Origin: SVFI01 sp964519385
GTDB lineage: Bacteria; Bacillota; Clostridia; Lachnospirales; Lachnospiraceae
Assembly (NCBI GenBank): GCA_964519385.1
Contig: CAZFLR010000016.1
Coordinates: forward strand, 1-46,469
Reading direction: 5' to 3'
Length of the DNA: 46,469 nt
The position numbers and the translations under genes were made by a program. Positions 9,595-18,246 of the stretch are shown here, in pieces. How positions within the stretch are numbered: position 1 is the stretch's first letter; every line of letters begins with the position of its first letter. Below the pieces are notes generated by a model that saw only the letters and a program-made list of their open reading frames with translations, made no database searches and was not told where the DNA came from.

Positions 9595-10011
9595 CTATTT
9601 ATCTTCCTTTGGCACAAACTTGGCAAGAACACCATTGATAAATGCCGGTGATTCCTCCGCCGCGTATTTCTTGGCAAGCTCCACCGCCTCATTAATTGCT
9701 ACAGATCCCGGAACTGCCTCATCATACATAATCTCATATACGGCAAGACGAAGAATCGCAAGCTCCACTTTGCCGAGTCTGCTTACATTCCATCCTGTTG
9801 ATTTCTGATTAATCTGTGCATCAATCTCTTCTAATTTCGCAACAACCATTTCAAACTTTTCCTGTATCTGCTGCTGCTCCTTCTCTGTCATTCCTTCCTG
9901 CTCTTCATCTCCGAAGAAATACTCAGTCTGCTGCCCAAGCTCCTCCTGATTGTTAAAAGCAACGCGGAATACCAGTTGAAATACTTTTTCTCTAAGTTTA
10001 CTTCTGCTCAT
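9595..10011 (-). CDS. nusB: Transcription antitermination factor NusB
   Basis: NusB binds boxA RNA with NusE/S10 in rRNA antitermination. The 138-residue all-helical protein starts MSRSKLREKVFQLVF and has the family signature GKVELAILRLAVYEI followed by VAINEAVELAKKYA and AFINGVLAKF. The context asp23-nusB-xseA is standard for Firmicutes. Confidence 0.96.
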   Translation of the reverse strand: MSRSKLREKVFQLVFRVAFNNQEELGQQTEYFFGDEEQEGMTEKEQQQIQEKFEMVVAKLEEIDAQINQKSTGWNVSRLGKVELAILRLAVYEIMYDEAVPGSVAINEAVELAKKYAAEESPAFINGVLAKFVPKEDK

Positions 10012-10032
10012 CTGCTAGTCCTAACTTTATAT

Positions 10033-10419
10033 TTATTTTGCGTCCTGCATATTCACACCCGCGATGCGGATATTCACATCAGAAACTGTAAGTCCCGTCA
10101 TATTTTCAATCGCAGTTTTTACCTTCGTCTGCACATTCTGGCAGGTCTGCGGAATATTATGTCCATACTCAATCATAATCGCAAGCTCCAAGGAAACAAC
10201 TCCCTCAAGCACCTCAACCTTAACTCCCTTTGTGAGTTTCTTCATGCCGACCTTGCTCATGAGTTCATTCGTAATATTGCCAACCAGAGCTGATACACCG
10301 TCTACCTCTGTGGCCGCCAGCGATGCAATCATTGCAACTACGTCATCTGCAATCTGCACTGCGCCTAATTTATCATCTTCCTTTAAAGTATAAGTACCAC
10401 GTTCTGTTTCTTTTTCCAT
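10033..10419 (-). CDS. Asp23/Gls24 family envelope-stress protein (YqhY-like)
   Basis: At 128 residues it matches DUF322/Asp23: LGAVQIADDVVAMIASLAAT, VDGVSALVG, GVKVEVLEGVVSLELAIMIEYG and the C-terminal VNIRIAGVN. In Bacillus the homologue YqhY lies upstream of nusB and is linked to control of fatty-acid synthesis (accBC are neighbours there but not here). It is the first gene of the operon, with a strong AAGGAGG site and a recognisable promoter. The molecular role is not established. Confidence 0.9.
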   Translation of the reverse strand: MEKETERGTYTLKEDDKLGAVQIADDVVAMIASLAATEVDGVSALVGNITNELMSKVGMKKLTKGVKVEVLEGVVSLELAIMIEYGHNIPQTCQNVQTKVKTAIENMTGLTVSDVNIRIAGVNMQDAK

Positions 10420-10449
10420 TTTGTGGTCCTCCTTTCCATATTTATTAAA

Positions 10450-10478
10450 AGTATATCAAAACTTTTTCCATTATTCAA
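10450..10478 (-). promoter_or_regulatory. Promoter of the asp23-nusB-xse-ispA-dxs-recN operon
   Basis: On the minus strand TTGAAT (10478-10473), a 17-base spacer and TATACT (10455-10450) with an upstream TGA give a sigma-A promoter with extended -10. The -35 overlaps the last codons of the transglutaminase-like gene. Confidence 0.65.
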
Positions 10479-11697
10479 TCCAGAAAATAAGTGTATACAA
10501 ATCATCATTGTAGCTGTAAGTGACGGCCTCCGACGAGCTCAGATGCCCGAAAATCTCCTGCTGTGTAATCAGATGGTCCTTCACCTCTTCGTACACCTGC
10601 GAACCGGCGCACATAAACGTCACATAATTCTGCCCGCTGCTCTTTGCAGCGTCAAACAACTGCCCCAGCCATATCTCATCATAACTTCTCAGATACAGTC
10701 CTTCTCTTACATAATAATTATTTTGGGTCGCCACACACTCCGGAAGCGGAACCACATTGTCAATCACCCTTGAGGTGAGAAGCTGTCCTGTCGTGATGAG
10801 AAAATACTCATAATTAACTTCCTGGGGCGCATCCATACTGACACCTCCTCCCGGTCTCACATATCCGGCATCCCCCCATGTCGTATCCATATAATAATAA
10901 TCACCGTCCACGCGAACCAGATTCCATGAATGGAAGTCATTTTCTACCTTACCGAAAGCCAGAGCAACCTCAATTCCGAGCTGTGAAAGAATATACTGTG
11001 TCGCCTTGGCGTATCCCTGACAGACACTTTTTCCTCCCACAAAGACAGAACAGATATCCTGATTGTTGTCACTTCCCGGAACATATTCCGTATTTCGGAT
11101 AATGTATTCATAAACATACTTGACCTTCGCATACTCATCAGCCCCATCCGGAAGTCCTTCCAGACACTTATTCACATAGGCACGGATGCGCGCCCTGTTT
11201 TGCTCCACCTCTTCCGGTGTCATATAATACTCCGGCCGGAAAGTAACCCGTACCACCGATTCATCATGGAGCTGTTTTTCTATCCTGTAAGCAGTACAGT
11301 AAAAAATCTCCGGATGGTCATTCATCACACACTGGAAAACCTTATCCACCACCGTTTCATCCAGAGTTGAAAGCACCGCTTCCTCTCTCAAGATAATGGC
11401 ATCATACACCTCACGGTAAACTGCCTTGTCAGCATCGCCGAGCGCGTTATAATAATACAGCCATTCCTGCTCCTCTTCCCCGGAAGTCTCCGCTGATTCC
11501 TGCGATTCCTGCCAAGGCTGTGAAGCCTTCTGTGGATGCGATTCCTTCGGTGCCTGTGATTCCTGCTGCACCGGCAAATCCTGCTGTACCTGCAAATCCG
11601 TCTGCGCCTCTCTGTCCGGCAAAATTGCCGCCATCAGAATTCCAACCATTATTAAAATACAAAATATCGCAATGCAATCGGTCCATTTTTTACTCAT
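10471..11697 (-). CDS. Secreted or membrane-anchored transglutaminase-like protein
   Basis: A 408-residue protein with an N-terminal membrane anchor or signal (about 7-26), a low-complexity Gln/Ser/Glu/Pro linker (about 30-78) made of degenerate QxxxQ units, and a transglutaminase-like domain. The Cys-His-Asp triad is visible: Cys226 in GKSVCQGYAKATQYIL, His256 in NDFHSWNLVRVD and Asp271 in YYYMDTTWGD. Families with this fold in anaerobic Firmicutes are usually called proteases or peptide cross-linkers, but the substrate is unknown. It begins 3 bases past the prfC stop, so the two are probably co-transcribed, which does not by itself suggest shared function. Confidence 0.8.
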   Translation of the reverse strand: MSKKWTDCIAIFCILIMVGILMAAILPDREAQTDLQVQQDLPVQQESQAPKESHPQKASQPWQESQESAETSGEEEQEWLYYYNALGDADKAVYREVYDAIILREEAVLSTLDETVVDKVFQCVMNDHPEIFYCTAYRIEKQLHDESVVRVTFRPEYYMTPEEVEQNRARIRAYVNKCLEGLPDGADEYAKVKYVYEYIIRNTEYVPGSDNNQDICSVFVGGKSVCQGYAKATQYILSQLGIEVALAFGKVENDFHSWNLVRVDGDYYYMDTTWGDAGYVRPGGGVSMDAPQEVNYEYFLITTGQLLTSRVIDNVVPLPECVATQNNYYVREGLYLRSYDEIWLGQLFDAAKSSGQNYVTFMCAGSQVYEEVKDHLITQQEIFGHLSSSEAVTYSYNDDLYTLIFWIE

Positions 11698-11700
11698 ATT

Positions 11701-13293
11701 TTAATTCTTACCAAACTCTGCCAATTCTAATCCTTCGTTACGGTTTAATACCATCTGGACACTCCACTCATTGATAAACAAAAGCAACGGTCTTTCTTTC
11801 AAATCGGTTACCTTCTTCATATCTGAGGTGCCGACAATACGGTTCAAATCGATATCGTCATTTTCTACCCAGCGGATATACTCATACGGAAGCGGTTCCA
11901 GACGGATATCGACATTATACTCATTTTCAAGACGATATTTCAGCACATCAAACTGAAGTACACCGACTACACCGACGATAATCTCCTCCATACCTGTATT
12001 AAACTCTTTAAAAATCTGAATTGCACCCTCCTGGGCAATCTGCGTAATTCCCTTTACAAACTGCTTTCTCTTCATTGTGTCAATCTGCCGTACACGGGCA
12101 AAATGTTCCGGTGCAAACGTCGGAATACCGGCGTATTCAAAATTCTCTTTTGGCATACAGATAGTATCTCCGATTGAGAAAATACCCGGGTCGAACACAC
12201 CAATAATATCTCCTGCATACGCCTCCTCAAGAATTTTACGGGAATCAGCCATGATTTGCTGTGGCTGTGACAGGCGCATCACCTTATTCCCCTGTACGTG
12301 TTTTACCTCCATTCCCGCGTCAAAACGGCCGGAACAGATGCGCATAAATGCAACTCTGTCACGATGTGCCTTATTCATATTTGCCTGAATCTTAAATACA
12401 AAGGCTGAAAAATCATTTTCTGCCGGATCAATGGCACCCTTGTCCGAAATACGAGGAAGCGGTGTTGTCGTCATCTCCAGAAAATGCTTCAGGAAAACTT
12501 CCACACCGAAGTTCGTAAGAGCCGAGCCGAAAAATACCGGTGTCAGATTTCCCTTCTGCACCTCCTCCAAATCAAACTCCGCACTCGCACCGTCCAGTAG
12601 TTCAATTTCATCCCTGAGAAGTGCAAAGGCATCCTCACCAATCCGATCAGTCAGCCTGTCCTCATCAGCGACGGATATAATTTCCGTCTCGCCCTCCTTC
12701 GTACCCTTTTCCGTATCTGAAAAGGTAAACACATTGCGCGACTTTCTTTCATATACACCTTTAAACTCTTTTCCCGAACCAATCGGCCAGTTTACCGGAC
12801 ACGTTGCAATCCCGAGCTCCTTCTCAATCTCATCCAAAAGCTCAAATGTATCATTGGCGTCCCTGTCCATCTTATTGATAAAGGTAAAAATCGGTATTTT
12901 ACGCATGACACAAACCTTGAACAATTTTCTTGTCTGCGCCTCAACACCCTTGCTTGCATCAATTACCATGACTGCCGAATCGGCTGCCATCAGTGTACGG
13001 TATGTGTCCTCCGAGAAATCCTGATGTCCCGGTGTATCCAGAATATTTATACAAAATCCGTCATATTCAAACTGCAATACGGAGGATGTTACGGAAATAC
13101 CTCTTTCCTTCTCAATCTCCATCCAATCAGAAACCGCATGTCTGGCGGTCGCCTTTCCCTTTACACTTCCTGCAAGATTGATTGCTCCTCCGTATAACAG
13201 AAACTTCTCCGTCAGTGTCGTTTTACCCGCATCCGGGTGAGAGATAATCGCAAATGTTCTTCTCTTATTTATCTCTGCATCATATTTACCCAA
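11701..13293 (-). CDS. prfC: Peptide chain release factor 3
   Basis: RF3 is a translational GTPase that recycles RF1/RF2 from the ribosome. The 530 residues start with the G domain: G1 SHPDAGKTTLTEK, switch II DTPGHQDFSEDTYR and G4 FINKMDRD, followed by the beta-barrel and C-terminal domains. RF3, not EF-G, is indicated by GISVTSSVLQF and LLYGGAINLAGSVKG. The start is a TTG at 13293 behind GGAGGAAAGACAA. RF3 is patchily distributed in bacteria. Confidence 0.96.
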   Translation of the reverse strand: MGKYDAEINKRRTFAIISHPDAGKTTLTEKFLLYGGAINLAGSVKGKATARHAVSDWMEIEKERGISVTSSVLQFEYDGFCINILDTPGHQDFSEDTYRTLMAADSAVMVIDASKGVEAQTRKLFKVCVMRKIPIFTFINKMDRDANDTFELLDEIEKELGIATCPVNWPIGSGKEFKGVYERKSRNVFTFSDTEKGTKEGETEIISVADEDRLTDRIGEDAFALLRDEIELLDGASAEFDLEEVQKGNLTPVFFGSALTNFGVEVFLKHFLEMTTTPLPRISDKGAIDPAENDFSAFVFKIQANMNKAHRDRVAFMRICSGRFDAGMEVKHVQGNKVMRLSQPQQIMADSRKILEEAYAGDIIGVFDPGIFSIGDTICMPKENFEYAGIPTFAPEHFARVRQIDTMKRKQFVKGITQIAQEGAIQIFKEFNTGMEEIIVGVVGVLQFDVLKYRLENEYNVDIRLEPLPYEYIRWVENDDIDLNRIVGTSDMKKVTDLKERPLLLFINEWSVQMVLNRNEGLELAEFGKN

Positions 13294-13337
13294 TTGTCTT
13301 TCCTCCAGCTCTTATGTTCTTCTCATTTTTCCATGTA

Positions 13338-13343
13338 AGTATA
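13338..13343 (-). promoter_or_regulatory. Possible extended -10 promoter for prfC
   Basis: The minus strand reads TGATATACT, a TATACT -10 with extended TG, 45 bases before the prfC start and between spoIIIAH and prfC. The -35 region is poor, so this is a candidate only. Confidence 0.4.
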
Positions 13344-13365
13344 TCATAACCGAATCTTTTTTACA

Positions 13366-14166
13366 CTATTTTTCTGCAACAGGTGAAATTATGATATTTT
13401 CTGCCCCGATTCCCGTTTTTCTCTTCACAATATCTTCAATCTGCGCTCTCTGCGCATCCGTCAGCTCAGTTGCCGCCACAATGACATCCACGGTTTCCCC
13501 TGTGATGCTCACAACCACATCTTCAAATCCCTTTGCCTCCAGAAGAATTTCTGCCGAGCATTCCTTCTGTGCAATATCCGTCAGTGCAATCATGCTGTTG
13601 ACTGCATCCTGTTTCGCACTGTCCGGAAGATTGTCAGAATTGATAATCTCCATGAGAGCCTCTTTATTTTTAGCCCTTGTCTGCTCCTTCAATATATTGG
13701 CACCTTCTAGAGATGTAATGGCTGTAGTGCTGGTAAACACGGCCTCGCCCGGTGTTTCTCCGTCATAATCCGAGGTTACCTCAGCCGAAAGATTTTCTCC
13801 CTGCTCCTCATCAAGATAATCACTGTAAAGCATTTCCTCCTCAGAATCCATGCTGTCAATATCCGTCAGCGTTGCTGCAGCATCGAGTTCTCCCGACTCA
13901 TCCGTAATCAGTGCAAGCTCATCCGCCGTCACATCCTCAATCTGTGCCATTTCTGCGCTCTGTGTGACATCCGTGATATCCGCAAGTTCCTCTGCTGCGC
14001 TCACATCATCCAGCTCCGCCACCTGTGCCTCCTCGAACTGGGCAGATGTTGTAAAAAGGTCTTCTTCATCCACTTTCTTTCCCATAAAATTTAAATACCC
14101 TGCAATCGCAATCATAAGTGCAAGTGCCGTAATCATTATCTGATTCCTTTTCCACAATTTTTTCAC
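13366..14166 (-). CDS. spoIIIAH: SpoIIIAH-like sporulation channel protein
   Basis: SpoIIIAH is made in the mother cell and binds forespore SpoIIQ across the intermembrane space, forming part of the feeding-tube channel. The 266 residues hold one membrane segment (about 10-28), a very acidic Asp/Glu/Ala/Thr-rich linker (about 33-145), and a C-terminal ring-building domain (about 150-266) including EALMEIINSDNLPDSAKQDA and KGFEDVVVSITGETVDVIV. The linker is much longer than in Bacillus. It is the last gene of the spoIIIA cluster. Confidence 0.92.
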   Translation of the reverse strand: MKKLWKRNQIMITALALMIAIAGYLNFMGKKVDEEDLFTTSAQFEEAQVAELDDVSAAEELADITDVTQSAEMAQIEDVTADELALITDESGELDAAATLTDIDSMDSEEEMLYSDYLDEEQGENLSAEVTSDYDGETPGEAVFTSTTAITSLEGANILKEQTRAKNKEALMEIINSDNLPDSAKQDAVNSMIALTDIAQKECSAEILLEAKGFEDVVVSITGETVDVIVAATELTDAQRAQIEDIVKRKTGIGAENIIISPVAEK

Positions 14167-14185
14167 CGGTAATCTCCTTCCCTGA

Positions 14186-14797
14186 CTATGTATTGAGTTT
14201 TACTACTTTAATCTTATGTTCCTCAATTCCAAATAATGCCATCACAAGCTCAGTAATATCGTTTTTTACAGACTCCCGGTCACCTCCCTGTGCTGCCACC
14301 ACCACACCTTTCACCACCGGAGCAATTTCTTTTACCACAATCGGCTCCTCACTTCCGTCCTTCTGTCTGGCCAGAACGACCTCCGAGCCATTTTCCGTTT
14401 CTCCGACAACGCGTTTATTTCCGTCCGAAGTTTCTTCCTCACTCTTTCTCACATAAGGACTGTTTCGCTCCACGATTAATTCCGAGGATGAATGCATTGT
14501 TATGTAAACTTCTGCAGTACCAACCCCCTCCATGTTCTGAAGAAAAGCTTTTAACTGCAGGCACAATTGTTTTCTGTATTCCTCCAGACTCTCTTCCTTA
14601 TCTGTGAGACCACCCATATCCTCTTCCTGTCTGCCTGCCTCTTTCCGCTCTTCAGATGAATAAGAATCCTCCTTTTCAGTCCTTGTCTTCTCCACCGGCA
14701 TCGCTATGATTACCAGCATGATACCTGCCAAAAACAGCAAAATGAACCGGTCCTTTCCAAGCGTTCCCACTTTTTCAGCGATTTTCTTCCAATTCAT
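14186..14797 (-). CDS. spoIIIAG: Stage III sporulation protein AG
   Basis: SpoIIIAG forms the large secretin-like ring of the channel. The 203 residues have an N-terminal membrane segment (about 17-33), a charged linker, and a ring-building domain whose beta-rich insertion is recognisable (EVYITMHSSSELIVERN) and whose end reads GVVVAAQGG then ITELVMALFGIEEHKIKVVK. The first 23 bases overlap the end of spoIIIAF. Confidence 0.93.
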   Translation of the reverse strand: MNWKKIAEKVGTLGKDRFILLFLAGIMLVIIAMPVEKTRTEKEDSYSSEERKEAGRQEEDMGGLTDKEESLEEYRKQLCLQLKAFLQNMEGVGTAEVYITMHSSSELIVERNSPYVRKSEEETSDGNKRVVGETENGSEVVLARQKDGSEEPIVVKEIAPVVKGVVVAAQGGDRESVKNDITELVMALFGIEEHKIKVVKLNT

Positions 14798-15083
14798 ATC
14801 TGCCCTCCATCTCCTTTACTATTTCCGCTGCTGCCTCTCCGCTCTCCTCATTAAATTTTTCTGTCAGCTCCGATGAGCTCTGTGTCCATACATTCCACTC
14901 CCTTTCCCACATCGCACAGCTCTCATCCAAAAAATCGCCCGAGAGAAACGGTGAAAGAAAAATAAGAAATGCAATCCAGCTCGTAAGTGCATTTAAATAT
15001 TTTTCATATTTTTCATTCGGACACATGTGTAAAAAAATACGGGCAAAAATAAAAAAGCAACAGATTTTTCCCAAATACCGCAT
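14775..15083 (-). CDS. spoIIIAF: Stage III sporulation protein AF, short form
   Basis: I place the start at the ATG at 15083, which overlaps the spoIIIAE stop as TGATG. The result is about 102 residues: MRYLGKICCFFIFARIFLHM, a first membrane segment, then YLNALTSWIAFLIFLSPFL, a second, and a short charged tail. Bacillus SpoIIIAF is about 206 residues and ends in a soluble ring-building domain, which is missing here. Because spoIIIAG starts inside the end of the gene, there is no room for that domain. The identity rests on operon position plus the two-helix N-terminus. Confidence 0.85.
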   Translation of the reverse strand: MRYLGKICCFFIFARIFLHMCPNEKYEKYLNALTSWIAFLIFLSPFLSGDFLDESCAMWEREWNVWTQSSSELTEKFNEESGEAAAEIVKEMEGRYELEENR

Positions 15084-16138
15084 CAATGACCGCCTCCCGC
15101 CACAAACATTGTCATAGCCACACAGATACAAAAAGCAATTGCTGCACATGTCACAATCCTCATCACAAGAATACCTCCCTCTCCGATTCCGGCAATGGTA
15201 TCCGATAAAACATTCTCACCCATCACCCGGACACAGGCAGCCGCCACCTTCATTGTTACAGAAATGCATAACAGACTCCAGACCGGGCGAAACACAAGAA
15301 GAAACATAAAAAGCATGGCTGCTGCGCCGATACTGTTTCTAATCAGCCCCGCAGACCCCATCAATGCCTCTGTTACCGCCTCTGACATATCTCCGATTCC
15401 CGGAACTGCTCCGACCGCCTTCTGAAATACCGTTTTCTGCACACCATCCAGCTTTGACGTAACTGCATTCTGGAGCCCGCTCAGCATAACCGTCACCGTC
15501 AGACAAATCCGAATCCCCCACGAAATCATTCTTCCCAGAAGTCTGATAAACTCCTTCATCCGGTGTTTTTCATCCACTCCATCCATAACGACAAGAAAGA
15601 CGTAGGCCTGTGTGACGGGAAGGAGAAGTCCCGCCAGTATATAATCGATACCAAACAACAACATGACAACCAATTCGTAGTGAACGGCCGCACCGGCTGC
15701 ACCACCGGCAAGAGAAACCGACAGACAGTAAGCCGGGACTAACGCCGCCATAAACTGTTTGCTGAGCGACAGCACTTCCCTTCCCATCTCCATAATTTCC
15801 CCAAAGCTTTCCAGCAAAAGAAGAATGAGAAGAAGATAGACAAGGTAATACGCAAGCTCCGCCACCTGTCTGTTTTTTACCACTCCAAATGTATAGCGCA
15901 GCAGCATAGAAAACAGACCCAGCAGCAAAATACCGACCAGAAGATTTTTACTCTCCCTCAATCCCGGAATACATATGTCTGTTATCGCTGCTCCCAGCAT
16001 GCCAAGTGCCTTATCAAAATTCCCTTTTGCAAATTCCTGTGTAATATCGGTAAATCCGTACCCTGTCGTTTCCAGCATACGCCCGACCAGTGCATTGACC
16101 TGTGACAAATCAAGCTGTTCCCAAATTTTTTCATTCAT
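15083..16138 (-). CDS. spoIIIAE: Stage III sporulation protein AE
   Basis: A polytopic membrane protein of the SpoIIIA-SpoIIQ complex. With the start at 16138 it has 351 residues, about six to eight hydrophobic segments, and the family-typical stretches SGLQNAVTSKLDGVQKTVFQ and KAVGAVPGIGDMSEAV. The start forms an ATGA overlap with the spoIIIAD stop, so I prefer it to the longer in-frame ORF from 16219, which would overlap spoIIIAD by 85 bases. Confidence 0.94.
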   Translation of the reverse strand: MNEKIWEQLDLSQVNALVGRMLETTGYGFTDITQEFAKGNFDKALGMLGAAITDICIPGLRESKNLLVGILLLGLFSMLLRYTFGVVKNRQVAELAYYLVYLLLILLLLESFGEIMEMGREVLSLSKQFMAALVPAYCLSVSLAGGAAGAAVHYELVVMLLFGIDYILAGLLLPVTQAYVFLVVMDGVDEKHRMKEFIRLLGRMISWGIRICLTVTVMLSGLQNAVTSKLDGVQKTVFQKAVGAVPGIGDMSEAVTEALMGSAGLIRNSIGAAAMLFMFLLVFRPVWSLLCISVTMKVAAACVRVMGENVLSDTIAGIGEGGILVMRIVTCAAIAFCICVAMTMFVAGGGH

Positions 16139-16524
16139 CCGCCATAATACCCCGTAATCGTCTGCAGAAGTGCCCATAAAACCGGCATTCCAAGCAGCAT
16201 GACCGCTACCTTTCCGCACAATTCAATCTGTCCTGCTATCAGTGAATTTCCGCTATCTCTGCAAAGATTTCCGGAAAACTCACAAAGATATGTAATCCCC
16301 AATGCCTTCCACAAAACTCCCATATAGTCCGACACATCTCCAAGATATCTTTCCCAGGTCTTAAGAACCTCGGAAAGCTCCAGAAGAAAGCCCAGCAGAT
16401 ATATGGCAATAAACACTCCGGTTGCCAGAGAAACCAGCATTGCCCATTCATTTTTACAGGATTTGAGTACAAGAATAAGTATGGTTGCCACCACTCCGAA
16501 CAAAGCGACCTTTTGCACATCCAT
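16135..16524 (-). CDS. spoIIIAD: Stage III sporulation protein AD
   Basis: At 129 residues with three to four hydrophobic segments it matches SpoIIIAD, a small membrane protein of the channel. Recognisable stretches are VALFGVVATILILVLKSCK and LGITYLCEFSGNLCRDSGN. It starts 3 bases after spoIIIAC and ends in an ATGA overlap with spoIIIAE. Confidence 0.93.
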   Translation of the reverse strand: MDVQKVALFGVVATILILVLKSCKNEWAMLVSLATGVFIAIYLLGFLLELSEVLKTWERYLGDVSDYMGVLWKALGITYLCEFSGNLCRDSGNSLIAGQIELCGKVAVMLLGMPVLWALLQTITGYYGG

Positions 16525-16527
16525 CTC

Positions 16528-16728
16528 TTATCCTCCCAAGTCAAACAATTTTTCCACCGTATCAAACAAATCGCTGATACAGGGAACCAGCCATGACAGC
16601 ACAAGTACAAGTCCTGCCAGTCCCACAAAAAAGGAATACTCTTCCTTTCCACTGTTTTTTAGTACCTGTCCGAGAATCATAACCAAAATTCCGACAGCGG
16701 CCATCTTAAACAGCAACGCTACACTCAT
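16528..16728 (-). CDS. spoIIIAC: Stage III sporulation protein AC
   Basis: The true gene is 66 codons starting MSVALLFKMAAVGILVMIL at 16728. An open frame extends further upstream to 16920, but only through spoIIIAB in another frame. Two hydrophobic helices with a short loop (KNSGKEEYSFFVGLAG) match SpoIIIAC, which is about 68 residues in Bacillus. Confidence 0.92.
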   Translation of the reverse strand: MSVALLFKMAAVGILVMILGQVLKNSGKEEYSFFVGLAGLVLVLSWLVPCISDLFDTVEKLFDLGG

Positions 16729-16742
16729 TTGTCCTCTCCCTT

Positions 16743-17252
16743 CTAAAGCAGAAGAATACATACAAACACGCCCGACATAATTCCCAGCGTCTGATATAAT
16801 TTGCACTTTTCTTCCTTTTGTTCCGATAATCTGTGAAGCAGAAGCTCCACTCTCTGTTCGTAGGCTTTGAGTGCCTGACTCTGCCCCTTGGCATCCATAA
16901 ATCCTGTCTGCTGCATACATTCGGAAAACTCTCCGTAGTCTTTTTTATTCATTATCCCACGGAGCATCTGCACATTACTTTTCCAGATAAAGGAGATATC
17001 CTCCCCCGAAAACTCCTCCATCTGCTCTGCAACCTTTTTTAAAAAATCTGAAAAAGGCGGTTCTATACGGACGGCAACTCTCCGGAAGGCATCCGGCAGC
17101 GACGCATACTCATATAAAATCATGTCGTTGATATATCGCATCATATCACGCACCTGCATAAGTGTCCGTATACGCAGGGAATACTCCTCCACCAGAGAAA
17201 AACCGACTCCTCCCGTTCCTGCCAGCACCAGTAAAAAGCCAATCCATTTCAT
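16743..17252 (-). CDS. spoIIIAB: Stage III sporulation protein AB
   Basis: SpoIIIAB resembles the GspF-type inner-membrane platform of secretion systems. The 169 residues have an N-terminal membrane segment (MKWIGFLLVLAGTGGVGFSL), a helical middle (RTLMQVRDMMRYINDMILYE) and a C-terminal hydrophobic segment. The start overlaps the spoIIIAA stop by 4 bases. Confidence 0.93.
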   Translation of the reverse strand: MKWIGFLLVLAGTGGVGFSLVEEYSLRIRTLMQVRDMMRYINDMILYEYASLPDAFRRVAVRIEPPFSDFLKKVAEQMEEFSGEDISFIWKSNVQMLRGIMNKKDYGEFSECMQQTGFMDAKGQSQALKAYEQRVELLLHRLSEQKEEKCKLYQTLGIMSGVFVCILLL

Positions 17253-18199
17253 ACAAGCACCTCCCCGTTTTCATCACAGAGAGAAGCTCTTCCTCCGGGT
17301 TTAATCACAAGAAAACGCTTAAAATATTCAGCTTCAAACAGCGGTCTCAAATAGGGCTTTTTCTGCACCTCCTGTACGGAATCACCATGTATGGTCGCCA
17401 TTACCCTGACCCCACAGTGCATCAGCAACAGCAGCGTAGACACATCCTGCCCGGTTGCAATCTCATCAACGGCAATTACCTCAGGTGACATGGAACGAAG
17501 CATCATTTCCATGCCAAAGGCTTTTGGGCAGGCATCCAGTACATCCGTACGAATTCCCACATCATTCTGTGGCTCTCCCTGAAAACAGCCTGCAATTTCA
17601 CTCCGCTCGTCCACCACCGCCACGCCATATCCCCGCTGTTCTTTTGAGCCGTCGGAAATCTGTCTCACAATATCCCTTAGCATCGTCGTCTTCCCACAGC
17701 CCGGCGGAGCAATAATCAGACAATTATGTACCTTTCCTCCTTCCGGCTCGTACAAAAAAGGAATCAGCGGTGTTGCCACCTCCTTCACTTCATGAGAAAT
17801 CCTTATATTCATAAACCGTATATTCCGTATTCCGCTGATTTCACCGCTTGTCCGAATCACCTGTCCTGCCACACCGACCCGGTGTCCCCCGGCAACGGTT
17901 AAAAACCCCTGCTTCAGTGCCTCTCCATAAGCATAAGGCGAATACTGGCACAGATAAGAAAAAATATTCTCTATCTGCATGGCATCAAGGCACAGCACCC
18001 CGGTTATATCGTTAGCTTCCGCTAACGCCTCTTTCCCATTCTTCAAGAGTACAAATTCATTTCCTCTCCTTTGAACCAGCACCGGTCTGTCAACCCGAAT
18101 CCTTATTTCAGATAAATCTTCACACCTCCTCGCCGTCTGTTCAAAATACCCGCGCAGCGAACTCGGAAATAGCTGCAGAATACTGTTTTCTTTTTTCAT
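17249..18199 (-). CDS. spoIIIAA: Stage III sporulation protein AA, secretion-type ATPase
   Basis: SpoIIIAA is the cytoplasmic ATPase of the mother-cell channel. The 316 residues carry Walker A in IIAPPGCGKTTMLRDIVRQ, Walker B in EVIAVDEIATGQDV, and the family marker GEALKQGFLTVAGGHRVGV. It is the first gene of an eight-gene cluster and has a clear AAGGAG site. Expression is expected from sigma-E, and a candidate promoter lies just upstream. Confidence 0.96.
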   Translation of the reverse strand: MKKENSILQLFPSSLRGYFEQTARRCEDLSEIRIRVDRPVLVQRRGNEFVLLKNGKEALAEANDITGVLCLDAMQIENIFSYLCQYSPYAYGEALKQGFLTVAGGHRVGVAGQVIRTSGEISGIRNIRFMNIRISHEVKEVATPLIPFLYEPEGGKVHNCLIIAPPGCGKTTMLRDIVRQISDGSKEQRGYGVAVVDERSEIAGCFQGEPQNDVGIRTDVLDACPKAFGMEMMLRSMSPEVIAVDEIATGQDVSTLLLLMHCGVRVMATIHGDSVQEVQKKPYLRPLFEAEYFKRFLVIKPGGRASLCDENGEVLV

Positions 18200-18220
18200 T
18201 TTTCTTCACTCCTTTACGAA

Positions 18221-18228
18221 AGTATATG
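18221..18228 (-). promoter_or_regulatory. Possible sigma-E -10 element of the spoIIIA operon
   Basis: The minus strand reads CATATACT about 22 bases before spoIIIAA, close to the sigma-E -10 consensus CATACANT. A loosely matching TTATTT about 15 bases upstream could act as the -35. Bacillus spoIIIA is sigma-E dependent; here it is an inference. Confidence 0.4.
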
Positions 18229-18246
18229 ACTGCAGGACAAAAAAAA

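Noticed and set aside
12431..13024. 197-residue Ser-rich plus-strand open frame
   Set aside because: Antisense shadow of prfC.
16729..16920. Upstream extension of spoIIIAC
   Set aside because: The extension runs inside spoIIIAB in another frame and the standard 66-residue length is reached from the ATG at 16728.
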